This document shows, piece by piece, positions 41,979 to 61,422 of a stretch of DNA of 64,000 nt. Both the position numbers and the translations under genes were made by a program. This DNA comes from Cephalopachus bancanus. Its lineage: Eukaryota; Chordata; Mammalia; Primates; Tarsiidae. The notes below the pieces were generated by a model, which saw only the letters and a program-made list of their open reading frames with translations, did not search any database and was not told where the DNA came from. Location of the stretch: positions 1 to 64,000 of the forward strand of contig JAPVLO010000997.1 of assembly GCA_027257055.1 (NCBI GenBank). The letters run 5' to 3'. How positions within the stretch are numbered: the first letter of the stretch is position 1; each line of letters opens with the position of its first letter.

Positions 41979-42199
41979 AAACCGGCAGCCTTCTACATGT
42001 GCAGGGCTGGGCAGGCCTTCTTCCTTCTCACCAAACTCCGCCAACATGGTGTTCAGGCACTTCATGGAGGTTGGCTGAGTGGCCTATGTCTCCTTTGGAG
42101 CTCAGGCCGGAAAGCTGGTCATGATTGTAGATGTTATTGGTCAGAACAGGGCTTTGGTTGATGGACCTTGCACTCAGAGAGGAGACAGGCCGTGCCTTT

Positions 42200-42501
42200 C
42201 TTTTTTTTTTTTTTTTTTTTTTTAGTTGGAGTCTCACTCTGTCGCCCAGACTGGAGTGCAGTAGCCGCTCCTGGCCACTGCAGCCTCAACCTGCTGGGCT
42301 CCGGCGATCCTTCTGCCTCAGCCTTCCAAGTAGCCAGAATTACAGGCATGCGCTACCACGCCCGGATGATTTTTTGATTTATTGTAGAGATGAGGTCTCA
42401 CCAAGTTGCCCAGGCGGGTCTCGAACCCACGGGCTCAGGCAATCCACTCACCTCAGCCTCCCAAAGGCGCGAGATTACAGGCTGAGCCACCGAGCCCGGC
42501 C
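42200..42501 (-). mobile_element. Alu in RPL14 pseudogene
   Basis: Antisense full dimer with a long T-run, young type. Confidence 0.92.
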
Positions 42502-42755
42502 AGGCCATGCCTTTCAAATGCATGCAGCTCACTGACTTGATCCCCAAGTTCCCACACAGTGCCCACCAGAAGTATGCGCAACAAGTCAGGCAGAAGACTG
42601 ATATCAATACAAAATGGGCAGCCACGAGATGGGCCAAGAAGATTGAAGCCAGAGAAATGAAAGCCAAGATGACAGATTTTGATCGTTTTAAGGTCATGAA
42701 GCCTAAGAAAATGAGGAACAGGATAATCAAGAATGAAGTTAAGAAGCTTCAAAAG

Positions 42756-43013
42756 GGCTGGGCTTGGTGGCTCAGCCTGTAATCCCGCGCCTTTGGGAGG
42801 CTGAGGTGAGTGGATTGCCTGAGCCCGCGGGTTGGAGACCTCATTTCTACAATAAATTTAAAAAACAGCCGGGCGTGCCTGTAATTCCAGCTACTTGGAA
42901 GGCTGAGGCGGAAGGATCGCCGAGCCCAGCAGGTCGAGGCTGCAGTAGCCAGGAGCAGCCACTGCACTCCAGTCGGGGCAACAGAATGAGACTCCAACTC
43001 AAAAAAAAAAAAG
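42756..43013 (+). mobile_element. Alu in RPL14 pseudogene
   Basis: Young-type Alu with part of the left arm and linker deleted (GCGGGTTGGAGACCTC). Confidence 0.9.
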
Positions 43014-43181
43014 GAGCTTCAAAAAGCAGTTCCCCTGAAAGCTTCCCCCAAAGAAGCACTTGCTGCTAAGGGTGCTGCTGCAGCCTGCTGCTCCTGCTAA
43101 AGCATCACCAAAAAAGGTGACCATCGCTGCAGGCAAGAAGGCTCCAGCCCAGAAGGTTCCCCCCAAAAGTCACAGGCCAGG

Positions 43182-43480
43182 CCGGGCTCAGTGGCTCAGC
43201 CTGTAATCCCAGCACTTTGGGAGGCCGAGGCGAGTGGATTGCCTGAGCCCTCAGGTTCGAGACCAGCCCCAGCAACTTGGCAAGAACTCGCCTCTACAAT
43301 AAAATTAAAAATAGCTGGGCGTGGTAGTGTGTACCTGCAGTTCCAGCTACTTCGAAGGCTGAGGTAGAAAGATCACCTGAGCCCAGCAGGTCGAAGCTGC
43401 GGTGGCCATCAGCGTGCATGCCACTGCACTCCAGCCTGGGCGAAGGAGTGAGACTCCAGCTCAAAAAAAAAAAAAAAAAA
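43182..43480 (+). mobile_element. Alu in RPL14 pseudogene
   Basis: Intermediate type, full dimer with an A-tail. Confidence 0.92.
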
Positions 43481-43640
43481 ATCACAGGCCAGAAGGCAGT
43501 GCCTCCTCCAAAAGCTCAGAAGAGTCAAAAGGCTCTAGCCCAGAAAGCACCTGCTCCAAAGGCATCTGGCAAGAAGGCATAAGAGGCTATCGTAAAAGTA
43601 AATAAAGGTTCTTTTTGACATGTTGAAAAAGAAAAAGAAA

Positions 43641-43991
43641 AGAAAAACTGAACTCAAGAGCCCAGAAAAAAGAACAATCAACACTCACATCAGTCCTCGC
43701 TCCATCACCCACTGGTCGATACAACCTGCCCATGCCCTTGGACCTTCCAGTATGCCTTAGTGCCTCACTTTTAAATGTGAGCAGTCAGCCAAGAATTACC
43801 AGAAACCTAAAGAAACCCCCTCACGTGAACCCCAGAGATAAAAACAGACAAACTGGTAAGAGGTATTTGGTGGAAATAGAGAAATGAAAGGAGCAGAGAA
43901 AGCCTCACAAATCAAGAAGATATTACATCCATGAAAAAAATAGGCTGCTCTCAGAAAGGAATACTCAGAGAACAAGCAGAAGCTCCAGGAT
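43641..43991. other. CSAD intron, unassigned
   Basis: A-rich and old-repeat-like, but no family recognised. Confidence 0.35.
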
Positions 43992-44480
43992 TTTTATTTT
44001 TTATTTTTTTGAGGTGGTGTCTCACTCTGTCACCCAGGCTGGAGTGCAGTGGCACGCTCACAGTCACCACAGTCTCAACTTGCTGGGCTCAGTAACTCCT
44101 TCTACCTCAGCCTTCCAAATAGCTGGAACTATAGGCACATGCTACCATGCCCAGTTATAGGGTTTTTTAAATGTGGCATCTGAAATAAAAAAGTAAGCCG
44201 GGCTCGGTGGCTCAGCCTGTAATCCCGCGCCTTGGGAGGCTGAGGTGAGTGGACGGCCTGAGCCCGCGAGTTCGAGAGCCGCCTGGGCAGCGAGACCTCA
44301 TCTCTACAATAAATCATCAGCCGGGCGTGGTAGTACGCACCTGTACTTCCGGCTACTCGGAAGGCTGAGGTGGAAGGATTGCCAGAGCCCTGCAGGTGAG
44401 GCTGCAGTGGCTGGGAGCGGCCACTGCACTCCCGTCCGGGCGACAGAGTGAGACTCCAACTCAAAAAAAAAAAAAAAAAG
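43992..44480. mobile_element. Antisense Alu right half and a plus young Alu
   Basis: Right half 43992-44160 (antisense). Full plus-strand Alu 44195-44480 (GCGAGTTCGAGAGCCGCC). Confidence 0.88.
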
Positions 44481-44591
44481 TCCACAATCCTGCCCTCATG
44501 AAGGTCATAGTCAAAAGTACACGTCACGAGCTAGAAGATAGCGAGCCAAATCCCGCCCACAGACATGGTTTTGCTTGGCTTACACAGTAAG

Positions 44592-45188
44592 TTTATTTAT
44601 TTATTTATTTTAGATAGCGCGAGCCTTACTCTGTCACCCAGGCTAGAGTGCAGTGGCATGCTCAAGGCCACTCCACAGCATTGACCTGCTGGGCTCCGGC
44701 GATCCTTCCACCTCAGCCTTCCAAGTAGCTAGAACTACAGGCGCACATTACCACACCCAGCTTTTTTATTTTTTCAATATTTATTTTATTTATTTTTTTT
44801 TTTTTTTTGAGTTGGAGTCTCACTCTGTCGCCCAGACTGGAGTGCAGTGGCCGCTCCCGGTCACCGCAGCCTCGACCTGCTAGGCTCTGGCGATCCTTCC
44901 GCCTCAGCCTTCTAAGTAGTTGGAACTACAGGCATGTGCTACCACACCCGGCTAATTTTTGATTTGTTGTAGAGATGAGATCTCACCAAGTTACCTAGGC
45001 AGGTCTCGAACCCACGGGCTCAGGCAATCCACTCACCTCAGCCTCCCAAAGGCGAATTTTTAATTTATTGTAGAGATGAAGTCTCGCCAAGTTGCCCAGG
45101 CTGGTCTCGAACCCCTGAGCTCAGGCGATCCTCTCACCAAAGCTTCCTGGAGTGCTGGGATTACAGGCTAAGCCATCGCACCTGGCCA
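44592..45188 (-). mobile_element. Alu nested in Alu, same orientation
   Basis: The outer right arm is 44592-44765 and the outer left arm about 45056-45188. The inner Alu (about 44787-45054), 5'-truncated at CCTCCCAAAGGCG, lies between them. Confidence 0.82.
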
Positions 45189-45189
45189 A

Positions 45190-46190
45190 CAGACACCCTT
45201 TCTTGAGGACCTATCTCATTTCTTCAACGCTCCATCCTACCCCCCTCTTCCTCAAGGCCACCTCCTCTTCACAGTCAGCCTCCTTGAAAGAATTATCTCC
45301 AGGTAGCTTCCTGCTACAAGGTCACCAGGAATTTCCCTGCCTTCAGATCCAAGAGACACATCTCATCTTTATCCCACTTGATTCCTCTGGAGCCATCTGA
45401 CACAGTTCGCCATCCCATCTGGAAACATTTTCTTTCATTGGCTTCCATATTACTTCCCAGGTTTGCCTGCTCTTTCTGGCCATCCCTAACTTCACATTTT
45501 CACCTTCCTCTGGCCCTCTTTTATTTTTTTTTTATTTTATTTTTTTTGAGTCTCACTCTGTCATGCAGGTTGGAATGCAGTGGCATGATCATGGCTCACC
45601 ACAACCTCGAACCTTCTGGACTCAGGCCATCCTTCCACTTCAGTCTCCCGAGTAGCTGGGACTACAGGTACATGCCACCATGCCTGGCTAGCTGGCTTGT
45701 TTATTTGTTTATTTATTTGTCTGTTTGTTCATGAGGAGGGCTCCCTATGTTGCCGAGGCTAGTCTCAAATCCCTGGACTCAAGCAGTTCTCCCACCTCGG
45801 CCTCCCAAAGTGCTGGGATTACTGGTGTGAGCCAGATTGGCCCTCCTTTAAAGGACAGAGCTCCTTAGGGTTCTGTCCCAGGACCTCTTTTCTCTGGACT
45901 CTGTACCTGGGCCTAGGCAATCTCATTGGTTCCCAGGGCTACATGCTGGTGACCCCTCCATCCTGGACCTCCCTCTCCTAGATCTCAGATGCCACCTGCC
46001 TAACTTGGAAGTCCTCCAGCTCATCACACTCCATAGGTCCAAATAGGAGCTCATCATCAGCCTCCTGAAGCATCCACCACTTCTTGGGTTCCCCAGCTCA
46101 GTGAATGGCACAATCTTCTACTGGTCCTACTGGTCGCTCAAACCAGAGATTTTAACTGATCCTAGACCCATTTCTTTCCTTTGTATTTAA
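45190..46190 (+). mobile_element. L2 element, split by an Alu
   Basis: CTCTGGAGCCATCTGACAC, GTCCCAGGACCTCTTTTCTC, GGCAATCTCATTGGTTCCCA, CATGCTGGTGACCCC and CTCAGTGAATGGCACAATC follow the order of L2 ORF/3' text. An antisense Alu (about 45525-45838) interrupts it. Confidence 0.75.
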
Positions 46191-46331
46191 CATTTTATTT
46201 AATCTTTTCATTTAATCTTCAAAGGCTATTATCTATCTATCAACACAATACTAAAGCCTAAATAAAACTTTGACTTTTTCCTCTAGGCTATGCTGTAATT
46301 TTTTTTTTTCCCTTTAAAAACACAGTAGCAG

Positions 46332-46800
46332 CCGGCTCGGTGGCTCAGCCTGTAATCCCGCGCCTTTGGGAGGCTAAAGTGAGTGGATTGCTTGAGCCTG
46401 CAGATTCGAGACCCGCCTGGGCAACTTGGCGAGACCTCATCTCTACAATAAATAAAAAAAAATCAGCCGGGCGTGGTAGTGCATGCCTGTAATTCTGGCT
46501 ACTCGGAAGGCTGAGGCAGAAGGATCGCCGGAGCCCAGCAGGTCGAGGCTGCGGTGGCCGGAAGCGGCCACTGCACTCCAGTCTGGGCAACAGAGTGAGA
46601 CTCCAACTCAAAAACAAAAAACAAACAACAAAAAACACAGTAGCCAGGCATGGTGGTGCATGTCTGTAGTTCCAGGTACCTGGAAGGCTGAGGCGGAAGG
46701 ATCGCCTGAGCCCAGCAGGATGAGGCTGTGGTGGCCATGATTGTGCCACTGCCCTCCAGCCCGTATGACAGAGTGAGATTCCAACTCAAAAAAAAAAAAC
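46332..46800 (+). mobile_element. Alu dimer plus extra right arm
   Basis: Young Alu 46332-46632 followed by a right arm (46641-46800). CACAGTAGC occurs before and between them. Confidence 0.88.
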
Positions 46801-46867
46801 CAAATAAATAAATAAATAAAAATTAAAAAAACAAAACAAAACAGTACTCTAAAAGGAAAATGCTAGC

Positions 46868-47144
46868 CAGGCTCCGTGGCTCAGCCTGTAATCCCGCGCT
46901 TTGGGAGGTTGAGGTGAGTGGACTGCCAGAGCCCGCGGGTTCGAGACCCGCCTGGGCAACTTGGCAAGACCTCATCTCTACAATATATTGAAAATTACCC
47001 GGGCGTGGTAGTGCGTGCCTGTAATTCCAGTTACTTGGAAGGCTGAGGCGGAAGGATCGCCAGAGCCCAGCAGGTCGAGGCTGCGGTGGCCGGGAGCAGC
47101 CGCTGCACTCCAGTCTGGGTGACAGAGTGAGACTCCAACTCAGA
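46868..47144 (+). mobile_element. Alu
   Basis: Young type (GCGGGTTCGAGACCCGC), flanked by AAAGGAAAATGCTA (about 46853 and 47145). Confidence 0.9.
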
Positions 47145-47394
47145 AAAGGAAAATGCTACCTTTACAGAGGAGAAACCTGGTGGCCACCACCTTACCCATG
47201 GGATCAAAGCTAATATCTTCAATAAGGGGACAGACTGACACCATGGGCCTCCTGATGTGATAATTCAATGTCACTTACATATTTTCTCCAAAAATGTGGA
47301 ACCCAAATTTAATCAAGAAGCAAAAAATATATCTAAATTGAGAATTATTCTACAAAACATTTAGCCTGTACTCTTCAGAAATGTCAATGTCAGT
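47145..47394 (+). mobile_element. Probable old L1M 3' fragment
   Basis: TTCTACAAAACATTTAGCCT followed by GTACTCTTCAGAAATGTCAA belongs to the same old repeat class as 20,484-21,190. Confidence 0.4.
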
Positions 47395-48021
47395 CGGGTG
47401 CAGTGGCTCACACCTGTAATCCCAGCACTTTGGGAGGCTGAGGCAAGAGGATTGCCCGAGTCCATGGGTTCGAGAACAGTCTGGGCATCTTTGCAAGCAA
47501 GACCTTGCCTCTACAATAAATCAAAAAATTAGCCAGCGTGGTGATGGCACACCTGTAATTTCAGTTACTTGGAAGGTTGAGGCGGAAGGATCACCTGAGC
47601 CCAACAGGTTGAAGTTATGGTGGTTGTGAGTATGCCACTGCATTTCAGCCTGCATAGCAGAGTGAGACTATAATCCCATCATGGGCTCCTGCACTTTTTT
47701 TAAAAGAAGGAAACAGGGTCAGGCTCAGTGGCTCAGCCTAAAATCCCAGCATTTTAGGAGGCCGAGGTGAGTGAATTGCCTGAGCCCGCGGGTTCAAGAC
47801 CAGCCCAGGCAACTTAGCGAGACCTTGTGTCTACAATAAATAAAAAAAATTAGCTGGGTATGGTAGTGCACACTTGTAGTTCCCCTTACTTGGAAGGCTG
47901 AGGTGGAAGGATCACCGGAGCCCAGCAGGTCAACGGTGGGGTGGCTGTGAGCATGCCACTGTACTGCAGCCTGGGCCATGGAGTAAGACTCCAACTCAAA
48001 AAAAAAAAAAAAAAAAAAATC
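47395..48021 (+). mobile_element. Two Alus
   Basis: Older type 47395-47680. Intermediate type 47716-48021. Confidence 0.88.
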
Positions 48022-48120
48022 AAACATAAAAGAAGGAAAAAGACTTCAAACTATTAACTGTGGTAATTTCTGGATATTGGAAGTATAGGCAATTTTAATC
48101 TTTTTATTAACTTCTGTATG

Positions 48121-49228
<1,108 letters not shown>

Positions 49229-49257
49229 AAGGTTATTTTTAAAAACAAGAAAAAGAT

Positions 49258-49396
49258 GGAGACCAGGCGTGGTATCTCAAGTTTATAATCCCAGCACTTT
49301 GGGAGGTGGAAGTGAGACGAATGCCTGAGCCCAAAAGTTCAAGATCAGCTTGGGCAACTTGGTGAGACCTCATCTACAACAACAAAAAAAAAAAAA
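49258..49396 (+). mobile_element. Alu left monomer
   Basis: Single left arm with an A-rich tail. Confidence 0.75.
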
Positions 49397-50904
49397 GGAA
49401 GAAAGAAAAAGAGAAAAGACAGAGGAATTAAGAGGCTATGAGAATTCCAAAATCACCAGGCTCAAGGAATGTCCCTTGCACACCATGTGGTTTCCCAACT
49501 CCTCAATTCACTATTATCAAAGGTCTAATGGCCAAGGGAGCCAGCCATACACTGCTCATTTCTATTACACAACCCCTGCTGGTTCTCAAGGAGGGGAATG
49601 GTTTCTGCTTGTTCAGCAAACATTGACTGTCTGCCTCTGCACACCCAGCTGGCATTACCCTAGGTGCTGCATGTGCCTTGTGGTCTCCAGCTAACAGGCC
49701 AGCAAGGGAGACCGGCATGTAAAAGAAAGGTATGATTGCCACAAAAGTTAAGCGCTCACCAAGGAAAAGGCAAGATCTAACTTCTACAGGCCAGGACAGG
49801 CCTCAAGGAAAAACACTAAGGCTCTCCTTAAGACAATACAGAGCTGGTGCGGGAAAAGATCAGGAATCATTACAATACTATTTGAATTAATGATGGGATG
49901 GGCCTGAGGGAGAGAGAGTAGGGGAAGGTCAGACAGGAGGAAGGCTGCCTGGGGGCAAAGGCGCACAGGCAATAGCCTCTGGAAGAGGTTTATTGTTAGA
50001 AAGTTAAAACACTGACTTCTGTGCTATCTACCTATCAACAAACCGCCCCCTCCCAATCCATACCCACACTGATAGAGGCACAAACTCTCCTTCTGTATAG
50101 TGTTTTGCACTGCTTCTAGATTGTACATTCCTGGACAGAAAGAGCTATGTCACTAAGTAAAGTGAACCAGTACAATCTTCGTTAAGTAAACCAGTACAAA
50201 TTAGCACCCCCCAAATTGGCACCTCCATCTTCCCCACACTCCACTTCCCTGCGCTAGGGCTTGCACAACGGCATTCAATAAATATTTGCTGAATCAATCG
50301 ATGATTTACAGATACTGAAAAATAATGTTGCTTGCCATCTGATTTGTATCAACCAAGAATCTGTAGTCATGAGAACTCAGATTTGCAAGAGGTTGTTTCT
50401 TCTCAAAGCCTTCTCATCTATCATCTTATTTGACCTCACAGTAGTACCAGAAATTAGCCTGAATGGCCATTTACCTATTCTTGTTTTCAAGATGAAGACA
50501 CTTGGGCCAGAGAGTGAGCTAATGTGTCCAAGGCTACAAGGTGACACGCGAACAAGCCTAGATCGCTGAGTTTCTGACTTTAGGCTTGCACGTCTTCTGC
50601 GCATCACTGGTCCCTTTTAAACTTGGCATTTCTCACTACTTTTCACCACACAAAAATCAACTGCAGCTGAGAGAAAACGTAAACTGAAAATATACAGCTA
50701 TATGACTACCATAAGGAAGTACAGGGAACTATTTTAATAATCTTGAGGCAGCATGTCACAAAAACCCAAAAGTCACAGACAGATCTAATAATGTCAAACT
50801 TTTAAAATTCTGCATAAAGAAAGAAACCACAGTGTCACTAAAGTTGGTATACAACCCCCCATTGCTAAATTTGACTAGCTTTTTAAAAACTTTTTAAAAA
50901 GACA
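49397..50904. other. CSAD intron, mostly unique, with MIR traces
   Basis: CATTCAATAAATATTTGCTG (50272) and AGTGAGCTAATGTGTCCAAG followed by GCTACAAGGTGACAC (50513) are MIR-type remnants. No exon recognised. Confidence 0.5.
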
Positions 50905-51665
50905 CCACCAGGCGTGGTGGCCCAAGCCTATAATCCCAGCACTTTGGGAGGCTGAGGCAAGAGGATTGCTCAAGCCCAGGGGTTCAAGACCAGCCTGGGC
51001 TCAGAAAAAAAAAAAAAAGACACCATTAAAGTGAATGAGGATAACTCATGGCTTTAATTATTTATTTATTCTGAGTTGGAGTCTTACTCTGTCACTCAGG
51101 CTGGCGTGCAGTAGCACGCTCACGGCCACTGCAGCCTCGGACTGCTGGGTTCAGGCAATCCTGCTACCTCAGCCTTCCAAGTAGCTGGAACTACAGGCAT
51201 GTGCCACGACGTCCAGCTAATTTCTTTATTTATTTATTATTCTTTTTTTTTTTTGAGTTGGAGTCTCACTATGTGGCCCAGACTGGAGTGCAGTGGCTGC
51301 TCCCGGCCACCGCAGCCTCGACCTGCTGGGCTCCAGCGATCCTTCTGCCTCAGCCTTCCAAGTAGCTGGAACTACAGGCGTGCACTACCACGCACGGCTA
51401 ATTTTTTTGATTTATTGTAGAGATGAGGTCTCACCAAGTTGCCCAGCCAGGTCTCGAACCCGAGGGCTCAGGCAATTCACTCACCTCAGCCTTCCAAGGC
51501 ACAGGATTACAGGCTGAGCCACCGAGCCCGGCTTTCTTGATTTATTGTAGAGATGAGGTCTCACCAAGTTGCCCAGGCTGGTCTCAAACCCACAGGCTCA
51601 GGCAATCCTCTCACCTCGGCCTCCCAAAGTGCTGAGAGTATAGGTGTGAGCCACCTCACCCAGCT
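50905..51665. mobile_element. Alu left monomer (+) and an Alu nested in Alu (-)
   Basis: Left monomer 50905-51018 with a tail. Antisense outer Alu 51056-51230 and 51534-51665, with an inner young Alu 51244-51533 in its linker. Confidence 0.86.
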
Positions 51666-51667
51666 TT

Positions 51668-51840
51668 TTTAAGTTTTCAAGCAAAGTTTATTTAAAAAGT
51701 GAATTAGAAAGAGAGAGAGAGGAGGTTCACATCCTCAAGGTAGGGGAGGTGGCCAAAGCTAAGAAAACATGGCGGCCACAGCTCAAAGACCCACATAGAG
51801 ACACCAGAGTTTGACAAAGCAATGGCAACAAAGAATAAAG
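51668..51840 (-). mobile_element. TINE-like retroposon, copy 2
   Basis: Matches the copy at 15,776 across the body on the minus strand: GCCATGTTTTCTTAGCTTTG, GGCCACCTCCCCTACC, a CT-rich run, then TTTAAATAAACTTTGC and an A-rich tail. An AATAAA-type signal stands shortly before the tail in both. Confidence 0.7.
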
Positions 51841-51876
51841 ACTTAATATTCATGATATAGGGTGGATTTTTTTTAG

Positions 51877-52450
51877 CCTGAGCTACATGGTGAGATAGCC
51901 TGAGCTACATGGTGAGACCTAATCTCTACAATAAATCAAAAAATTAACCGGGCGTGGTGACACATGCCTATGGTTCCAGCTACTTAGAAGGCTGAGGCGG
52001 AAGGATCGCCTGAGTCCAGCAGGTCAAGGCTGCGGTGGCCTGTGAGTCTGCCAATGCACTCCAGCCTGGGGGAGCAGAGTAAGACTCCAACTCCAAAAAA
52101 AAGAAAGAAATTTGTGTACAAAAAAAATGTTGGGAATCCTTGTCTTTCTTCATCATAAAGATTTTCTTTCGCCGGGCTCAGTGGCTCAGCCTGTCATCCC
52201 GCGCCTTGTAAGGCTGAGGTGAGTGGATTGCCTGAGCCCGCGGGTTCAAGACCCGCCTGGGCAACTTGACGAGACCTCATCTCTACAATAAATCAAAACT
52301 TAGCTGGGCGTGGTAGCGCATGTCTGTAGTTCCAGCTACTTGGAAGGCTGAGGCGGAAGGATCGCCGGAGGCTAGCAGGCCGAGGCTGCGGAGGCAGGGA
52401 GCGGCCACTGCACTCCAGTCTGGGCGACAGAGACTCCAACTCAAAAAAAA
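51877..52450 (+). mobile_element. Truncated Alu and a young Alu
   Basis: The first (51877-52110) starts in the left arm and has a 22-bp tandem duplication of AGCCTGAGCTACATGGTGAG plus AT. The second is 52170-52450. Confidence 0.87.
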
Positions 52451-53166
52451 TTTTTTTTCTTTTTCTTTGGGATCAGTATTAATTCTCCTAAACTCACAAC
52501 CTAATATCCCATACAGCAGAAATCAGGACTTAAATGGAACTGACATCTCCTTCCATCAAGTGCACTTGCATGACTGGTCCCTAATGGCTAAAGTTTGGGG
52601 GTGAGAATTTGAAGCCAGACTCATTTCCATTTTCCTAATGCAGCCAGGCCTAGGGACCAACTTCTGTGGTCTTCTCCAGGCTTGGAGGTCATTGTATAAA
52701 GCAGAAAGTGGTAGGAGGGAACCAGGCTGGCCTCGGGATGCACAGAGCACAGCAAGGATTTGACTTCTGCAGAGATGTGAACAGCGTAACCTCGGGCTAC
52801 TCGGGGAACGCCTCTGAAGAACACTAATTTTCAGATTGCAGCTGAGTGTGCCAGGCATGAGTGTGCAAAGAAAGTTCACTCCTCTCCCAGAAACCCCAAA
52901 AACTGCGTATCAGGGCTCGACGGAAAGTCCAGGGAAAGTCAACTTCAGCTGAGTTAATAAAAAGGCTGGGTACGAACTATTCTGGCTCTACTTGGGGCGC
53001 CGCTCAGAAGCCATGGGAAGAACGTCCGCGAAGAAGGGAGACTAAAGGCGCTTTTTCAAGGAGTGTTCACCAGCTTAACCTGCAAACTCCCTCAACCAGC
53101 GCCCAGTGCATAACTATTTCATGGCCCCGGTTCCTGCCCTCAGCCAAGATGGCGGCCGGGGCTCAC

Positions 53167-53300
53167 CGCCGTCACTGCGCACGCGCCGGGCCTGGGTCCC
53201 GCCTCCTCGGGTCCTTGTGCACACCGGCCCCGCCCCCTCGCCAGCGGCACCTCTCCTCTCGGCGCGTCCTCAGCCTCACCCCCTTTCTGGCGGCCCCTGC
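53167..53300 (-). other. CSAD: Candidate CSAD noncoding first exon
   Basis: On the minus strand GACGGCG|GTGAGC gives a good donor at 53,167/53,166 inside the CpG island. The first coding exon needs an upstream noncoding exon. The upper boundary is a guess. Confidence 0.4.
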
Positions 53301-53339
53301 CAGTCTAGCTCCCGAGCCCGGAAGTGAATGTGGCCGCCT

Positions 53340-53516
53340 GGCGGACAGAGCAAGGGGGAGGGGAAAGTGCTTCCGGGGAAACGGGCCCGGGTTGGTGTTT
53401 GTAAACTTGCCTCGGTCCCGGCGGGGGCAGCGGCGGCCGAGGGGTTGGCAGGGTGTGCTGGGGCCTGGAGGAGGCGCCGCGCGGCCGGGGAGACAGCGGG
53501 AGGCCGCGCCTGGCAG
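53340..53516 (+). other. ZNF740: Candidate ZNF740 noncoding first exon
   Basis: CTGGCAG|GTAGGA (donor after 53516) lies in the CpG island downstream of the ETS-type sites. The start position is a guess. Long open frames here on both strands reflect GC richness. Confidence 0.45.
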
Positions 53517-54437
53517 GTAGGAGCACACCCCAGGGGGCGCAGCGTAGTCCGGGCAGGCGGCAGCGCTTCAGCAGCTCGCAGGCCGTGGGGCGCCGCGCGG
53601 GAAGGGGGAGGGGAGGGGAGGAGAGGAGGGGCGCGTGGCGAAGGGAGGGGGCCCTCCGGGGGAGGGAAGGGCCGTGCGCGCACACCGCCCCCTGCTCCCC
53701 GCTCCCCGCCCGCGCGCCCGGCCGCGTCCCCGGCGCGTGCGAGGGGGCCTTGGTGGGAGGGCCGCGGGCGCGAGCACGCACCTCGCGCGCGGCTGGGCGC
53801 TCTCCGGCTCTCCTCCAGGTTGCCGCGGCGGGGGCCGCGGCCGGCCTGCTGGCCGGAAGGAGGCAGCGCGCCGGGCCGGGCCGGGCCTTGCCTCGCCTCG
53901 CCTGCCTGCCACCTCCGCAGCGAGTTTCCGTACCTTCAGGCGGACTCGGAGAACGCGCACGTGTGGGCGCTGTCTGTCCGGTTCCTGCCCGCCACTCAAG
54001 CGCCCGGCGAAGGCCCCGAGCTTTCCTCCACCCCAGTTCTGGCCGCCTCCGTAGAATGCGAGCTTTTCGGGCCGGCCCACTCGGCACAAAAGCCCCAAAG
54101 GGTCTCCGCCCCCTTCTTCCATTCCTAAGATGGCAAATCCAAGCAGTTGCCCTGTTGGCAGAGTTTCTCCGTGGGAGGCCCGAGTTACTTTTGCTCCTGT
54201 TGGCTATCCCTGTTTGCCCGGAAGACCAGTTTCTCCTGCTGACCTCGAAAGAAAGCTTCTTGACTCGTGTCCTGTTTCTGAGCTTCTCAGAAAGCGCCCA
54301 GAAAAAAAGTTAGGCACATCACACTTTATGTGGCCTGAGGATGTTGCACTTAGCGGCTCCCTCTCCCTTTCTAGTTTCAGGTTCATCGAGAGAGTTCAGC
54401 TGGAAAACCAAGACTGGTAGACTCTGTTTTTCTTCAG

Positions 54438-54665
54438 ACGATAGGCAGGAGCCAGACAAGAGTCCAGAGATTCTTGGAACACCTGTCTTTCATTTGGAGG
54501 ACGCTAAGTTGTATCGGAAGACAAAGTTCAATATGGCAACAGGACTGAGGGGACATGAAGGAATCATTACTGTGATTTGGTGACAGTTCTTCAAACAACA
54601 GTGTCTTAAAGAAAGGTGGATCAAGAAACTCCTGAACTTTTGGGTTGCATAAGTGAGAAATCAGC

Positions 54666-54674
<9 letters not shown>
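54438..54674 (+). CDS. ZNF740: ZNF740 exon with start codon (mostly 5' UTR)
   Basis: TTTTTCTTCAG at 54427-54437 is a good acceptor. The ATG at 54666 gives MAQ, then donor CAG|GTAAAA. Only nine bases are coding. The 5' boundary is inferred. Confidence 0.7.

Positions 54675-61422
<6,748 letters not shown>

Larger units (their letters stand above)
42015..43640 (+). pseudogene. RPL14 pseudogene: Processed pseudogene of RPL14, cut by three Alus
   Basis: An intronless copy of the 60S ribosomal protein L14 mRNA. It has an ATG at 42046 (MVFRHFMEVG) and the 5' UTR end before it. A TGA at codon 11 (42076-42078) ends the frame. Past the first Alu, [20 protein letters not shown] to NEVKKLQK is clear, then the Ala/Lys-rich tail with frameshifts, and the 3' UTR AATAAAGGTTCTTTTTGAC. 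Alus interrupt it at about 42200-42501, 42756-43013 and 43182-43480, each with a target duplication taken from RPL14 itself (AGGCC(A/G)TGCCTTTC; AGCTTCAAAA; TCACAGGCCAG). It lies antisense in a CSAD 5' intron and is non-functional. Confidence 0.96.
53130..54020. promoter_or_regulatory. CpG island, bidirectional CSAD/ZNF740 promoter
   Basis: GC- and CpG-rich block between the divergently transcribed CSAD and ZNF740. Near 53,145-53,156 CAAGATGGCGGC is a YY1-type site. TGCGCACGCGCC (53176-53187) is close to the NRF1 palindrome. CCGGAAGTG (53318-53326) and CTTCCGG (53370-53376) are ETS-type sites. No TATA box is seen, which fits a housekeeping divergent promoter. Exact start sites are not visible. 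Confidence 0.85.

Noticed and set aside
53305..54313. Open frames of 118-286 codons on both strands around 53.3-54.3 kb
   Set aside because: They overlap in several frames across the CpG island, are Ala/Arg/Pro/Gly-rich, and contain the splice donor at 53516. GC-rich DNA has few stops.
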